DNA of 31,667 bases from a virus (IMGVR_UViG_3300042874_000230:1-31667), one strand, 5' to 3'. Positions 7,870 through 14,714 are shown, counted from the first letter of the stretch. Numbers and translations are program-made. Notes: generated from the letters alone by a model not told the origin.

Positions 7870-8100
7870 TCAATGTCTGATTCGAAAGGCCTTCGCCACA
7901 TTCACCGCCTCGAGCTGTGAAGAAAAAAACCGATAGATCGCCCGGCCGGTCGCACAGTGGGTGATGGTCCACGCCTCATCCTCTCCCACGGTCTCATGAA
8001 CCGCCAAAGGCCCCACGATGTCCGCGAGCACAGATCGTGACGTGGGCTTTCCCTTGTACTCATAGGCGATGTCAATCATGCCCTTCATAGCGTGACTCAC
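7870..8100 (-). CDS. Hypothetical small early protein
   Basis: A 76-residue protein from GTG 8100, which overlaps the upstream stop as GTGA; ATG 8088 (MKGMIDIAYEY) is an alternative start. The sequence has a beta-alpha character (ITHCATGRAIYRFFSSQLEAVNVAKAF) but no motif I recognise, no signal peptide and no membrane helix. It belongs to the chained early operon. Function unknown. Confidence 0.6.
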   Translation of the reverse strand: MSHAMKGMIDIAYEYKGKPTSRSVLADIVGPLAVHETVGEDEAWTITHCATGRAIYRFFSSQLEAVNVAKAFRIRH

Positions 8101-8396
8101 TCCAATGGACGGTGCTCGAAGTCCCCCTCGATCACCAGATGTTCAGTCTCCTTGCACGTACATTCTCGGCCCACCATGTTATCCGCACAGGCCCGCCAGA
8201 AATTCCGCACCTTACCATCGGGAACATGGTTATCCTCTTCCCATCCATCCAAACCAAAGGCCTTTAGAACAAACTGCCCCTCTTCGATCGAACATCGCTC
8301 AGGCTTGAGCGCCGCCGTCTGCTTCGAAACCGAGATGTGATATTCAGGCCCTCGAGCAATCCCATCAGCATCAGCAGCTACCTCAACCGCACTCAT
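8097..8396 (-). CDS. Hypothetical early protein
   Basis: A 99-residue acidic protein (MSAVEVAADADGIARGPEYH at the start; LKAFGLDGWEEDNHVPDGK in the middle) with paired cysteines near the end (REC, CKET). I recognise no family. The stop is coupled by GTGA to the next gene. The start is uncertain because no strong Shine-Dalgarno precedes ATG 8396, and a GTG lies one codon upstream. Confidence 0.6.
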   Translation of the reverse strand: MSAVEVAADADGIARGPEYHISVSKQTAALKPERCSIEEGQFVLKAFGLDGWEEDNHVPDGKVRNFWRACADNMVGRECTCKETEHLVIEGDFEHRPLE

Positions 8397-8427
8397 CACA
8401 TAAAGGCGCAGCGGACCATGCCATCAC

Positions 8428-8628
8428 CTACCAGAGTGGATCCAGCTGCTTGAGCCGGGCAATTACCTGCTTTGATTCTTCGACAATGCGCAGATCGAAA
8501 CACTGGACGCTCAGCGGATCGGACTTCCATTCCGCCACGATTACATCGAGATTTTCACAGGCTCGCTGGCGCAGAAGGAATTGCTCCTCGATTTCTTTTA
8601 TGGCTTTCTCAGTCAATCGTCCATTCAT
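8428..8628 (-). CDS. Small helical early protein
   Basis: A 66-residue protein (MNGRLTEKAIKEIEEQFLLR and onward), predominantly alpha-helical and charged. ATG 8628 is preferred over longer upstream extensions because it overlaps the upstream stop as ATGA and lies behind AAGGTGAAGCC; the extension would only read the neighbouring gene out of frame. The late segment CFDLRIVEESKQVIARLKQL could form a coiled-coil hairpin with the first helix. Function unknown. Confidence 0.7.
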   Translation of the reverse strand: MNGRLTEKAIKEIEEQFLLRQRACENLDVIVAEWKSDPLSVQCFDLRIVEESKQVIARLKQLDPLW

Positions 8629-9431
8629 GGCTTCACCTTCTTGTACGAGAGCACCCAGACCCACGGGTTGCGCTCCCAGGAGCCGGGACCGTGGATGGAT
8701 TCCCAAAGCATGGCGTATTGAATCTGGACTGACGTGAGCCGCTTTTCTCTTAAGATGCACTCTCCGGGCCAATCGGCAGCCCCTTCGGCCACAGCATCCT
8801 CGCTACTGCAATCTTGCAACCGTTCCACACGCACGTCCGTGATCTCCAGCCAGAGGCGAGCGGCCCACTTCGGCATGAAGATAGGCGAAACGGTCTTGTC
8901 GAACTTCTCAATGCAATGCTCGTAGATCGGATGAGGGGATGGCCATTCGGCGAGTGAACGCTTGACGCCATCTCTCTTGTAAACGAGATAGTCATGTCCC
9001 ATGTGGTCCGATCGCTGAATGATTTCCGCTTGCTCCTTGGGGGTGAGGTCATCCCATCGTTTACCCTTCGATGGTTTCCACTCATAGTTATCTTCCCAAT
9101 ACGTGAATGACTCCTTGACATAGAACCGATCGCCAACCGTGCCGAAGGGACATGGCAACTCGACGAATCCCTCTTCAGGGTATTCTTCCAGGGACATCAA
9201 GAGGCCGGTATATTGGTAGGTGTGCTTGCCGTCATCGTCGATTCGATCGCAATTCGTGACATATTCAAATTTCAAGGGAGACGGGTCTACGGGATCGCCG
9301 CTAAAATCCTCGATCATCTTGAGTGCCTTGCCCGTGATGATCCGCCGCGTCTGGGTCTTCTCGCCCCGCTCGGACTTCCCATAGTTCTCTGGCGTGAAGA
9401 GAATGCCGCGCTCTTTAATGCCTCGCGTCAT
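8625..9431 (-). CDS. ASCH/PUA-like phage protein
   Basis: A 268-residue protein of the widespread phage family related to ASCH (PUA-like) domains. Diagnostic pieces are GILFTPENYG...EKTQTRRIITG near the N-terminus, VGDRFYVKESFTYW in the middle, MPKWAARLWLEITDVRVERLQDCSSEDAVAEG (about 190-220), and the final WESIHGPGSWERNPWVWVLSYK. The domain is thought to bind RNA or modified nucleotides; no catalytic role is established. ATG 9431 follows a purine-rich AAAGAGAG. It is coupled to the downstream gene by ATGA. Confidence 0.85.
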   Translation of the reverse strand: MTRGIKERGILFTPENYGKSERGEKTQTRRIITGKALKMIEDFSGDPVDPSPLKFEYVTNCDRIDDDGKHTYQYTGLLMSLEEYPEEGFVELPCPFGTVGDRFYVKESFTYWEDNYEWKPSKGKRWDDLTPKEQAEIIQRSDHMGHDYLVYKRDGVKRSLAEWPSPHPIYEHCIEKFDKTVSPIFMPKWAARLWLEITDVRVERLQDCSSEDAVAEGAADWPGECILREKRLTSVQIQYAMLWESIHGPGSWERNPWVWVLSYKKVKP

Positions 9432-9645
9432 AGGCACTCTCTTTCCCGGTCAGATTGCGATGGTACACCCGCTTGGTCTCCTCCTCGACAATCCAGCCGT
9501 GCACAGGTCGATGCCGACGGTTCCACAACAGCATGGCGTCCAAGATGTCTCCACAGTTCACGCAGCGCCCAGCGATAAAGACACGCTCATGATCGTGGCA
9601 GTCCGAGAACAGCACCAACCCACGACACCGCCGGCAGCGATTCAT
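9415..9645 (-). CDS. Zinc-ribbon microprotein
   Basis: A 76-residue protein with two CxxC knuckles, CRRC at 4-7 and CVNC at 28-31, giving a four-cysteine zinc ribbon followed by a basic tail (LLWNRRHRPVHGW, ETKRVYHRN). ATG 9645 overlaps the stop of the tiny upstream ORF as ATGA. The 3' end overlaps the ASCH-like gene by 17 bases. Such proteins often act as transcription or anti-termination adaptors, but no target can be named. Confidence 0.82.
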   Translation of the reverse strand: MNRCRRCRGLVLFSDCHDHERVFIAGRCVNCGDILDAMLLWNRRHRPVHGWIVEEETKRVYHRNLTGKESAYDARH

Positions 9646-9719
9646 GCTTTCACTCCGAGCTGCAAGGCCTCCACCTTCATCTTGTACGGCGCCGCCATGT
9701 CGTCGACATAGACACTCAC
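9642..9719 (-). CDS. 25-codon DUF4031-like remnant or microprotein
   Basis: The reading frame GTG 9719 to TGA 9642 encodes 25 residues starting VSVYVDDMAAPYKMKV. The VYVDDMxAPY start is the N-terminal signature of DUF4031 proteins, which are normally several times longer; here it stops early. Its start overlaps the upstream gene as GTGA and its stop overlaps the downstream gene as ATGA, so it keeps the exact spacing of a translated cistron. The middle shares 26 identical bases with the ParB-family gene. It may be a recombination-truncated gene kept for translational coupling. Confidence 0.6.
   Translation of the reverse strand: MSVYVDDMAAPYKMKVEALQLGVKA
9673..9698. repeat. 26-bp direct repeat, copy 1
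   Basis: Identical to 11539-11564 in the same orientation and in the same reading frame on the minus strand (both encode MAAPYKMKVE-type peptides). Copy 1 lies in the 25-codon remnant and copy 2 in the ParB-family gene, so the two loci exchanged or copied DNA. Confidence 0.9.
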
Positions 9720-10261
9720 GTGGTTAACCGTTCATAGAGTTGCTCGACCCGCAGCGCATTCCGTGCCGTGACGTGCGACTTGTGAATCTGCAGGGCCCTG
9801 GTGGTATAGCCCAGCAGCTTCGCCAAGCGCGCGCGGGTATACCCCTCATCCAGCAATCGACGGATGAGAGACCAGGTCCGTTGGGCCGGGACCAAGGCTT
9901 TGTCGCAGTGCATGTCCGGTGTGACGTCGAGAATCCGGCGTGCGGATCGCGCCCGGATCCTCGTCTTGCGCCCGAGTTTGATCTCCTGAATCGTTTTGTC
10001 TCGTACATCAGACACGAGGGCGACCGCTCTCCGGCCCAGGCCCAGCCGAGCGAGTTTCTTGATGTGTGCGCGCGCGGGGGCGGCCGAGACAATCCCATTC
10101 CAATCGCCATTCTTCCTGGCCTGCGCGCGAACGCGTTCATTCGACGCGTTCGCCCCACGACAGTCCGCACAACGACACCCGCCCATGTATTTGATGCGTG
10201 TGCCATGGGGTTTCTGTTCGGCCAGCACCGCGGCTGGCCTCAGCGTCGAGAGATCACTCAT
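9716..10261 (-). CDS. Putative DNA-binding protein with Cys motif and C-terminal HTH
   Basis: A 181-residue protein. Residues 18-40 (HGTRIKYMGGCRCADCRGAN) match a phage motif in which a CxCxxC knuckle follows an HGT turn. The C-terminal half is basic and helical, with LLDEGYTRARLAKLLGYTTRALQIHKSHVT resembling a helix-turn-helix that reads as an arrested sigma-like or transposase-like HTH. ATG 10261 gives an ATGA overlap with the upstream zinc gene; the longer TTG start is not supported. The role is probably transcriptional, inferred from the two motifs. Confidence 0.78.
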   Translation of the reverse strand: MSDLSTLRPAAVLAEQKPHGTRIKYMGGCRCADCRGANASNERVRAQARKNGDWNGIVSAAPARAHIKKLARLGLGRRAVALVSDVRDKTIQEIKLGRKTRIRARSARRILDVTPDMHCDKALVPAQRTWSLIRRLLDEGYTRARLAKLLGYTTRALQIHKSHVTARNALRVEQLYERLTT

Positions 10262-10446
10262 CTCCCACACCGCGAGCACAGATTCGGCCGAACCCACCAA
10301 CAGCCACCCGGACAGGCGCGTTCATCGGTACAGCCGCACCCGACACAGGTTTGTTTCAGCAGCTTCGGCCGAGGGAACAGCGTGCGCCCGGCTACCTGCT
10401 CCATCGCCGCGGCCAGGTCCTGGTCGAACGAATGAGAGGGCTTCAT
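10258..10446 (-). CDS. Cys-rich zinc-finger microprotein
   Basis: A 62-residue protein with a dense metal-binding region CVGCGCTDERACPGGCWWV and a final LCSRC. This arrangement (CxxCGCT...ACPGGC.WV..LCS.C) recurs in small phage proteins of unknown function and probably binds one or two zinc ions. It is coupled on both sides by ATGA overlaps (ParB-family stop upstream, HTH gene downstream). Confidence 0.85.
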   Translation of the reverse strand: MKPSHSFDQDLAAAMEQVAGRTLFPRPKLLKQTCVGCGCTDERACPGGCWWVRPNLCSRCGR

Positions 10447-11906
10447 GCCGCCTTCGCTTTCTTGCCCTTGGCTGCCGGCACTGGGGGTTTGGATTGCAGA
10501 ATCGAGCTCAGATCGATGCCGAGATGCTTCGCCAGCTTGGGGAATTCCTGATACGAGTCATAGTTGCTCGCTTCATCATGCAGACACAGGGCGGCCAAAT
10601 GCCGGATCAGATCATCGGCGCTCTTGCCACGCGGCAGACTCGTTTTGGCCCGCCCCCAATTACTGAGAGCTTTCATGAGAGCTTTCACGAGAATATCGCC
10701 GAGCGGGCCCGTCGCTTTGGTCGAGAGTTTCGGGAGCTTGGCCTCCACCACCTTCATCACCGCCGGCGTGATCTTCTGCCAGTCGGTGCGCTTCCGCCGG
10801 TTCATCTCATAGCCCTCTTCCAGTTTCTGACGTTGGGCCTGGGCTTTCTGATCCGCCTTCGTCACAGCCGCGGTATTGCCCTTCTCCTGATCCTTGTCCC
10901 GTTTCTCTCGAGCCCGGATCTCCTTTCCCCAATGCACCAGGCACTTGTCTTTTCGAATACACACATCGAAGGCCTGGCCGCGTCCCGGTCCTGAGGCAAT
11001 CACGCCGAGCACGGCCAGGTCACACACCTTCGACTCCTCTTGTCCGTCCGCTCGAGTCCAGGCCCATTTCCCATACACCTTCGACTTGTCGGCATGGCGC
11101 ACATCATCTCTGGCCCGATAGTCATGCGTGATCTCGATCACCTTCCGTTTTGATTCCGTCGCGTTGGTGATCTGAGCCGCCGTGTCCGGAAACAACATGG
11201 GATCCACGTTCCGGCCGGTAAACCGGATATGCTGATCGATATAGGCTTGCAGCTCGCGGACACTCCGCGCCTTGACCTGGGGCTCGTCGCCCTGCTCTTC
11301 GTCAGGCATGAAGAGTCGGTGCTCGGGTTCGAACACCCCACCATCGGCATAGTCATGCTCCGGCGTGCCGATCGCCTTCGCCTGTTCGGCCGGCGTCAAC
11401 CGCGCCAGCAGAATCGCATGGCCGGCGTCGATCCTTCCTGACCAGAACAGATCACGCGCTGGCTTCGTGAGGGCGAGCAGCTTCACCCGATCGTAGATGT
11501 ACTTGACCGATTTGTTGACCCTGGCCGCGATGCTCTCGACCTTCATCTTGTACGGCGCCGCCATCAGCGCCTCATACCCGCCGGCCTCATCGAGCGGATG
11601 CACGTCCTCGCGTTGCAGGTTTTCTATCGTCAGCACTTCCATGAACACCTGATCGGTCATCTCCCGAACCAGACAGGGCAGGTCCGTGAGTCCGATGGCC
11701 TTCGCCGCCCGGTACCGCCGATGCCCCGCCGCCAGCTCAAACCCTTTGGCATTGGGCCGCACCAGCAACGGTGTGATAATCCCGGCGGTCCGGATGCTCT
11801 CGGCGAGCTGCTCGAGGGCGGGCCCGTCGTAATGCTGCCGCGGATTGTGTTTGGATTCATGCACCTTCCCGATTTCGATCACTTGATAGTCACTCGCGGT
11901 CGTCAT
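10443..11906 (-). CDS. ParB/Spo0J-family DNA-binding protein
   Basis: A 487-residue protein from ATG 11906 behind AAGGAGGGCTGT, which is clearly better than the upstream in-frame starts. The N-terminal ParB/Srx domain contains IGKVHESKHNPRQ (12-24), the GHRRYRAAK box (61-69) and ENLQRED (95-101), the motifs used for CTP binding in ParB CTPases. An HTH follows (MKVESIAARVNKSVKYIYDR, 121-140). The long C-terminal half includes a Cys/Lys segment (VCIRKDKCLVHWGKEI) and a charged coiled coil. No ParA partner is present, so gene regulation or DNA organisation is as likely as plasmid-like partition. A palindrome lies just upstream of its start. Confidence 0.92.
   Translation of the reverse strand: MTTASDYQVIEIGKVHESKHNPRQHYDGPALEQLAESIRTAGIITPLLVRPNAKGFELAAGHRRYRAAKAIGLTDLPCLVREMTDQVFMEVLTIENLQREDVHPLDEAGGYEALMAAPYKMKVESIAARVNKSVKYIYDRVKLLALTKPARDLFWSGRIDAGHAILLARLTPAEQAKAIGTPEHDYADGGVFEPEHRLFMPDEEQGDEPQVKARSVRELQAYIDQHIRFTGRNVDPMLFPDTAAQITNATESKRKVIEITHDYRARDDVRHADKSKVYGKWAWTRADGQEESKVCDLAVLGVIASGPGRGQAFDVCIRKDKCLVHWGKEIRAREKRDKDQEKGNTAAVTKADQKAQAQRQKLEEGYEMNRRKRTDWQKITPAVMKVVEAKLPKLSTKATGPLGDILVKALMKALSNWGRAKTSLPRGKSADDLIRHLAALCLHDEASNYDSYQEFPKLAKHLGIDLSSILQSKPPVPAAKGKKAKAA
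11539..11564. repeat. 26-bp direct repeat, copy 2 (inside ParB-family gene)
   Basis: Exact copy of 9673-9698, encoding residues around LMAAPYKMKVESIAA at the front of the ParB HTH. Since the peptide fits the ParB family well here, this copy is likely the donor and 9673-9698 the recipient. Confidence 0.9.
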
Positions 11907-11923
11907 ACAGCCCTCCTTGGTGA

Positions 11924-11941
11924 TGTGCAGACGTATGCACA
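11924..11941. promoter_or_regulatory. Near-palindrome upstream of ParB-family gene
   Basis: TGTGCAGACGTATGCACA is a palindrome except for one central base pair. It differs from the perfect 18-bp palindrome at the circle join (31537-31554) at only 3 of 18 positions. It lies a few bases upstream of the ribosome site of the ParB-family gene, a natural autoregulatory position. Binding by the ParB-like protein is an inference. Confidence 0.6.
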
Positions 11942-11943
11942 GG

Positions 11944-12258
11944 TCATCGTTCATACTTCCAGATCCGGATTTCACGGGCATGATTGCCGGGGCGCGTGCT
12001 CTTCTGCCGGCCGATCACTTTCCAATGCGGCCCGCGGAAGATGCCGCCCCAGCTGTTGGGGCTCTGCGGCACGAGGCCCATGCCCTCAGCGATCGAACGG
12101 AGGTTGTCAGAGGAGACGAAGCCCGACTCGTCACTGATCTTGATCGCGGCATGGCGCATGCGCGTCACGAACGACGCATCATGGTCTTCGAGGGCTTCAT
12201 GGCCCCTCTCTTTCAACACGGCTCCCGCCACCGCATCACGCAGGGTGAGTTGGGTCAT
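11944..12258 (-). CDS. Phage protein of the PNSWGxxFRGPHW family
   Basis: A 104-residue protein. ATG 12258 overlaps the upstream stop as ATGA; reading further upstream is a shadow of the membrane gene. The recognisable core is helical (SSDNLRSIAEGMGLVPQSPN) followed by SWGGIFRGPHWKVIGRQKST and NHAREIRIWKYE. Proteins with the PN.WG..FR motif and a terminal HAR.IRVW are frequent in phage early regions and look like small winged-helix or replication-accessory proteins, but no function is established. Confidence 0.78.
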   Translation of the reverse strand: MTQLTLRDAVAGAVLKERGHEALEDHDASFVTRMRHAAIKISDESGFVSSDNLRSIAEGMGLVPQSPNSWGGIFRGPHWKVIGRQKSTRPGNHAREIRIWKYER

Positions 12259-12464
12259 GCGTCGCGCCTCCAGTTGAGCAAAGCCACGGTATAGCGCCAG
12301 GTGAGACACACGGTCAGAATCGCCAAGCCCCAGAGCTGTTGTTGGAAGACGATGAGATAGAACCAGAGCACCTGATTGACCAGGTCGACCGCCCACCCCT
12401 GCCATTTCTTGCGAGCGATGAGCTCCATCGCCAACAGCGTCATGCCGCCCACAATCCAATCCAT
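12255..12464 (-). CDS. Small two-helix membrane protein
   Basis: A 69-residue hydrophobic protein with transmembrane segments at about 1-15 (MDWIVGGMTLLAMELIA) and 28-57 (QVLWFYLIVFQQQLWGLAIL), separated by a basic loop (RKKWQGW) and ending basic (RRDA). ATG 12464 overlaps the upstream stop as TGATG. It could be a superinfection-exclusion type inner-membrane protein, but that is only a guess based on size and place. Confidence 0.7.
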   Translation of the reverse strand: MDWIVGGMTLLAMELIARKKWQGWAVDLVNQVLWFYLIVFQQQLWGLAILTVCLTWRYTVALLNWRRDA

Positions 12465-12667
12465 CAGGGCTCCTTGTCGGCCGCCTGAGGATACAACCCG
12501 CCTTGGCCCGTCCGGACATCCAGCGCGAGCCGGTTAATCTCTTTCACAATGGCTTGCTCCCGCATTTGGAAGCCCTTCAGCGATTCTTTTTTTGATTCCT
12601 TCAAGGCGGCCAGCACATGAATTTGTCGGGCCAGTTCCCGGCCGAGTTGTTCAGTAGAGGGACCCAT
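12464..12667 (-). CDS. Small coiled-coil protein
   Basis: A 67-residue protein beginning MGPSTEQLGRELARQIHVLA with a long amphipathic helix up to about residue 52, then a Gly/Pro-rich tail (TGQGGLYPQAADKEP). ATG 12667 is preferred over GTG 12673 because AAGGAG lies seven bases upstream of it. It overlaps the upstream zinc gene by 17 bases. I recognise no family. Confidence 0.72.
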   Translation of the reverse strand: MGPSTEQLGRELARQIHVLAALKESKKESLKGFQMREQAIVKEINRLALDVRTGQGGLYPQAADKEP

Positions 12668-12896
12668 GGGCACGCTCCTTTCGTGATTCCAAACGTTGTT
12701 GCTCCCACGCAGCGAGCGTGCGATTCACAGCCAGCACGGCTCGACGAATGGCCTTGTGATGCGTGGGCCCGCCCTTGTGGCGTTTACAGAGCTGATAGAT
12801 TTCGGATTGAATCGGCCGCGGCACGAGTTTGAAGTGTCCGGGACAGAGACCCAACGTCGTGGCCGGCAACGGACAGGTGGGAATCGGGCACGTCAT
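12651..12896 (-). CDS. Small zinc-knuckle protein
   Basis: An 81-residue protein with the N-terminal knuckle CPIPTCPLPATTLGLCPGHF (C3, C8, C18 and H21), the same C-x4-C...C-x2-H design seen at the N-terminus of the HNH protein. A basic helical part follows (HKGGPTHHKAIRRAVLAVNR). ATG 12896 overlaps the stop of the preceding frame. It is probably a nucleic-acid or protein adaptor; unknown function. Confidence 0.78.
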   Translation of the reverse strand: MTCPIPTCPLPATTLGLCPGHFKLVPRPIQSEIYQLCKRHKGGPTHHKAIRRAVLAVNRTLAAWEQQRLESRKERAHGSLY

Positions 12897-13432
12897 ATCA
12901 GGCGTGACGCTCCATCACTTCTTTCGCGGCCTCCAATATATGGAGATCGCCGCGCAGCCGGCCAATACACGCATCGAGCACCAAGGCCGCATTGCTGTTG
13001 AGATCCACACGGCGAGACGGCGCGTTGATCTGGGTCGGCTCGGCCAGCACGATCGGGGACGCCGAACGCTTCGCCGGCAGCTGGGGGGGGGGTCTGAGGC
13101 CTGTCCTCAGGTATAATCTTGGTCGGGGCCACTTGCGCCCGCTTCAGGAGATGTCGCTGACAGTACTCCGATCCCTTCGCACATCCCGACTGACACCGGG
13201 TGCCGGTCCTCACAATGTCTTTGCAGATTCGGTCTGGCGTCCCCATCGTCGACTCCTTTTTGTTCTTAGCCTCATCCAGAATGGCGGAGACACGCTGGTT
13301 GATCGCGTCCGCCTTCGCCAGCTGCGGCTCGATTGGCTCGTCATGGTCGAAGGCCTCATGCCGATGCTGCTCGCACAGGCTCATCAGCGTGATCGCTTTG
13401 CACTTCGGGTATTCACAGACTTGCAGGCCCAT
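12893..13432 (-). CDS. Two-zinc-finger protein, frame broken at a 10-C tract
   Basis: As written the frame gives 179 residues. Residues 1-110 look genuine: a knuckle CEYPKCKAITLMSLCEQHRH (6-25) and a second one CKDIVRTGTRCQSGCAKGSE followed by YCQRH. Past the run of ten C (G on the plus strand, 13083-13092) the frame becomes Arg/Ser/Gly-rich shadow-like sequence. Removing one C restores a GC3-rich, helix-forming end (VDLNSNAALVLDACIGRLRG, HILEAAKEVMERHA) with stop at 12898, giving 177 residues. So the gene is frameshifted by slippage, error or design. ATG 13432 overlaps the upstream stop as TAATG. Confidence 0.8.
   Translation of the reverse strand: MGLQVCEYPKCKAITLMSLCEQHRHEAFDHDEPIEPQLAKADAINQRVSAILDEAKNKKESTMGTPDRICKDIVRTGTRCQSGCAKGSEYCQRHLLKRAQVAPTKIIPEDRPQTPPPAAGEAFGVPDRAGRADPDQRAVSPCGSQQQCGLGARCVYWPAARRSPYIGGRERSDGASRLI
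13083..13092. repeat. Homopolymer of ten G/C
   Basis: A run of ten G on the plus strand (ten C in the coding strand) falls exactly where the coding frame changes. Lengths of 9 or 12 would keep the biologically plausible frame open; the present 10 does not. Confidence 0.95.
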
Positions 13433-13686
13433 TAGAATGACTGCCCCAATTTCTCGGCGTACCGCCGGGCCTCATCGAGAGGCATCAACAGCACATCCAT
13501 CGAGTCTTTATGGGAATGAACAAGGATCGTCGGCATGGACGCCGGCGGCAACGAGCCGAACAATTCACTATCCTCAAGGGTGATCGTCAGCTTGGAGAGT
13601 CCGGCCTTCCGCATGATGAGCGCCGCGATCTTGTGCCAGTGCTCATGCAATTGTTCCGTGACCGGATGGTGGGGGTTCATCTCCAT
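13432..13686 (-). CDS. Hypothetical early protein
   Basis: An 84-residue protein (MEMNPHHPVTEQLHEHWHKI at the start) with a His-rich N-terminal helix, then a beta-rich part (KLTITLEDSELFGSLPP, TILVHSHKDSMDVLLMPLDE) and a final helix. ATG 13686 overlaps the upstream stop as TGATG. I recognise no family. The pattern HxxxHWHK could bind metal, but this is weak. Confidence 0.65.
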   Translation of the reverse strand: MEMNPHHPVTEQLHEHWHKIAALIMRKAGLSKLTITLEDSELFGSLPPASMPTILVHSHKDSMDVLLMPLDEARRYAEKLGQSF

Positions 13687-14129
13687 CAGTCGGCCAGCTT
13701 CCGGGAGGGCCACGCCCGCATGTCACAGGCGATCTCGGCGGCTCCATCCAATTTCGGATGATGGAGACACGGCGGGTATTCCGGGACGCCGAAATGTTCT
13801 CGCGCTCGGGACACCGCCTCACGGAGGGGAAGGCCGGCCTTGAGGTCCGCCCAGACGCGCATCTGGATCAGCGTCCAGAAGTCCACGATGAGATCGGCCG
13901 TGATGTCTTGCGCCAGCAGACGGAACTTCGGTTGTGGAGTTGGCAGTTCCTCTCTGAACACATCATGGCGCAAGGCGGCATAGGCCTCAGGGCTCGCCTT
14001 CTGTAATACTTTCACAAGATCCAACCAGGTCCGATGCGTGAAGAGCTTCGCGCAGAATTCCCAGGGGTAGCGAGCCTCCAACCGCACCGCTATTTGAATG
14101 GCATCTTCCACAACGTTCAGACTGTCCAT
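13686..14129 (-). CDS. Hypothetical helical early protein
   Basis: A 147-residue, largely alpha-helical protein (MDSLNVVEDAIQIAVRLEAR; LTPQPKFRLLAQDITADLIV-like middle). ATG 14129 is selected because TAGGGGGAGAT lies directly in front and it follows the upstream stop closely; ATG 14156 would overlap that gene further. A C-terminal CLHHPKLDGAAEIACDM may hold a metal site. No family recognised. Confidence 0.65.
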   Translation of the reverse strand: MDSLNVVEDAIQIAVRLEARYPWEFCAKLFTHRTWLDLVKVLQKASPEAYAALRHDVFREELPTPQPKFRLLAQDITADLIVDFWTLIQMRVWADLKAGLPLREAVSRAREHFGVPEYPPCLHHPKLDGAAEIACDMRAWPSRKLAD

Positions 14130-14137
14130 ATCTCCCC

Positions 14138-14311
14138 CTATTGCAGAAAGACCCATACGAGAATCGCGAAGGTCCAGGCGATCCCCACCAGCACCAACCC
14201 AGCAGCAACTTCAATCGCGACATCCGTCACGGCCTTTCGTTCCGGCATCAGTCCCATTTCGACCTTGGCCAGCAGTAAGTCCGGCTGTGCTTGGCGCGAG
14301 AGGCGCATCAT
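14138..14311 (-). CDS. Small single-span membrane protein
   Basis: A 57-residue protein with a charged N-terminal half (MMRLSRQAQPDLLLAKVEMG) and one C-terminal transmembrane helix (about 33-57, AAGLVLVGIAWTFAILVWVF). ATG 14311 gives an ATGA overlap with the stop upstream; longer starts merely read the neighbour in another frame. Function unknown. Confidence 0.65.
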   Translation of the reverse strand: MMRLSRQAQPDLLLAKVEMGLMPERKAVTDVAIEVAAGLVLVGIAWTFAILVWVFLQ

Positions 14312-14523
14312 GCGACCATCCAGATCAGGAGGCTCCAGCACGTCACGCAGACCGCGAGAGCCAGCGCCTTCCAATACATGCGAGGCCAATCCGTGGCCGG
14401 CGGCGCATCGTCCTGGAACCCCTCACGCTCCCAGACTTCAACCGGGTGAGCACACGGATGGAGGCGTTGACATGCATCGAGGGGATGGGGCCGGCGAACG
14501 TTCGGGCGTGGGGCTGCACTCAT
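14308..14523 (-). CDS. Small C-tail-anchored membrane protein
   Basis: A 71-residue protein starting at ATG 14523 behind GGAGG at five-base spacing. The soluble part carries Cys/His (PLDACQRLHPCAHPVEVWER) and the C-terminus is a transmembrane helix (MYWKALALAVCVTCWSLLIW). Together with the following membrane gene it may form a pair. No family recognised. Confidence 0.68.
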   Translation of the reverse strand: MSAAPRPNVRRPHPLDACQRLHPCAHPVEVWEREGFQDDAPPATDWPRMYWKALALAVCVTCWSLLIWMVA

Positions 14524-14546
14524 GAGATCCTCCAAAATGATGACAG

Positions 14547-14714
14547 TTAGGCAGCCTGAGTCTTGCCGTGCTGTTTTTCTTCTTGCATGGCGCGGTCAAT
14601 GAGGCACCGCAGCACAATGGCTTTATTACCGTGTCCGTCTCGATTCGCTCGCCGTTGTAACCAGGCTTCCTGCCTGCATTTGAATCGGTAGGTCTTCGGT
14701 TTCAGTAACTTCAT
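14547..14714 (-). CDS. Ribbon-helix-helix protein, leftward arm of the switch
   Basis: A 55-residue basic protein. The layout fits RHH DNA-binding proteins: a short strand (KTYRFKC), helix 1 (QEAWLQRRANRDG), a turn, and helix 2 (NKAIVLRCLIDRAMQEE). ATG 14714 follows GGAGGGCTACA, and longer starts lack a ribosome site. It is the first gene of the whole minus-strand early operon and lies just downstream of a sigma70-like promoter that contains a tandem operator, so it is the natural Cro-like or auto-regulating component. DNA binding is inferred from the fold. Confidence 0.82.
   Translation of the reverse strand: MKLLKPKTYRFKCRQEAWLQRRANRDGHGNKAIVLRCLIDRAMQEEKQHGKTQAA

Noticed and set aside
9996-10994. 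332-codon plus-strand frame
   Set aside because: It crosses several well-supported overlapping minus-strand genes and shows no recognisable domain.
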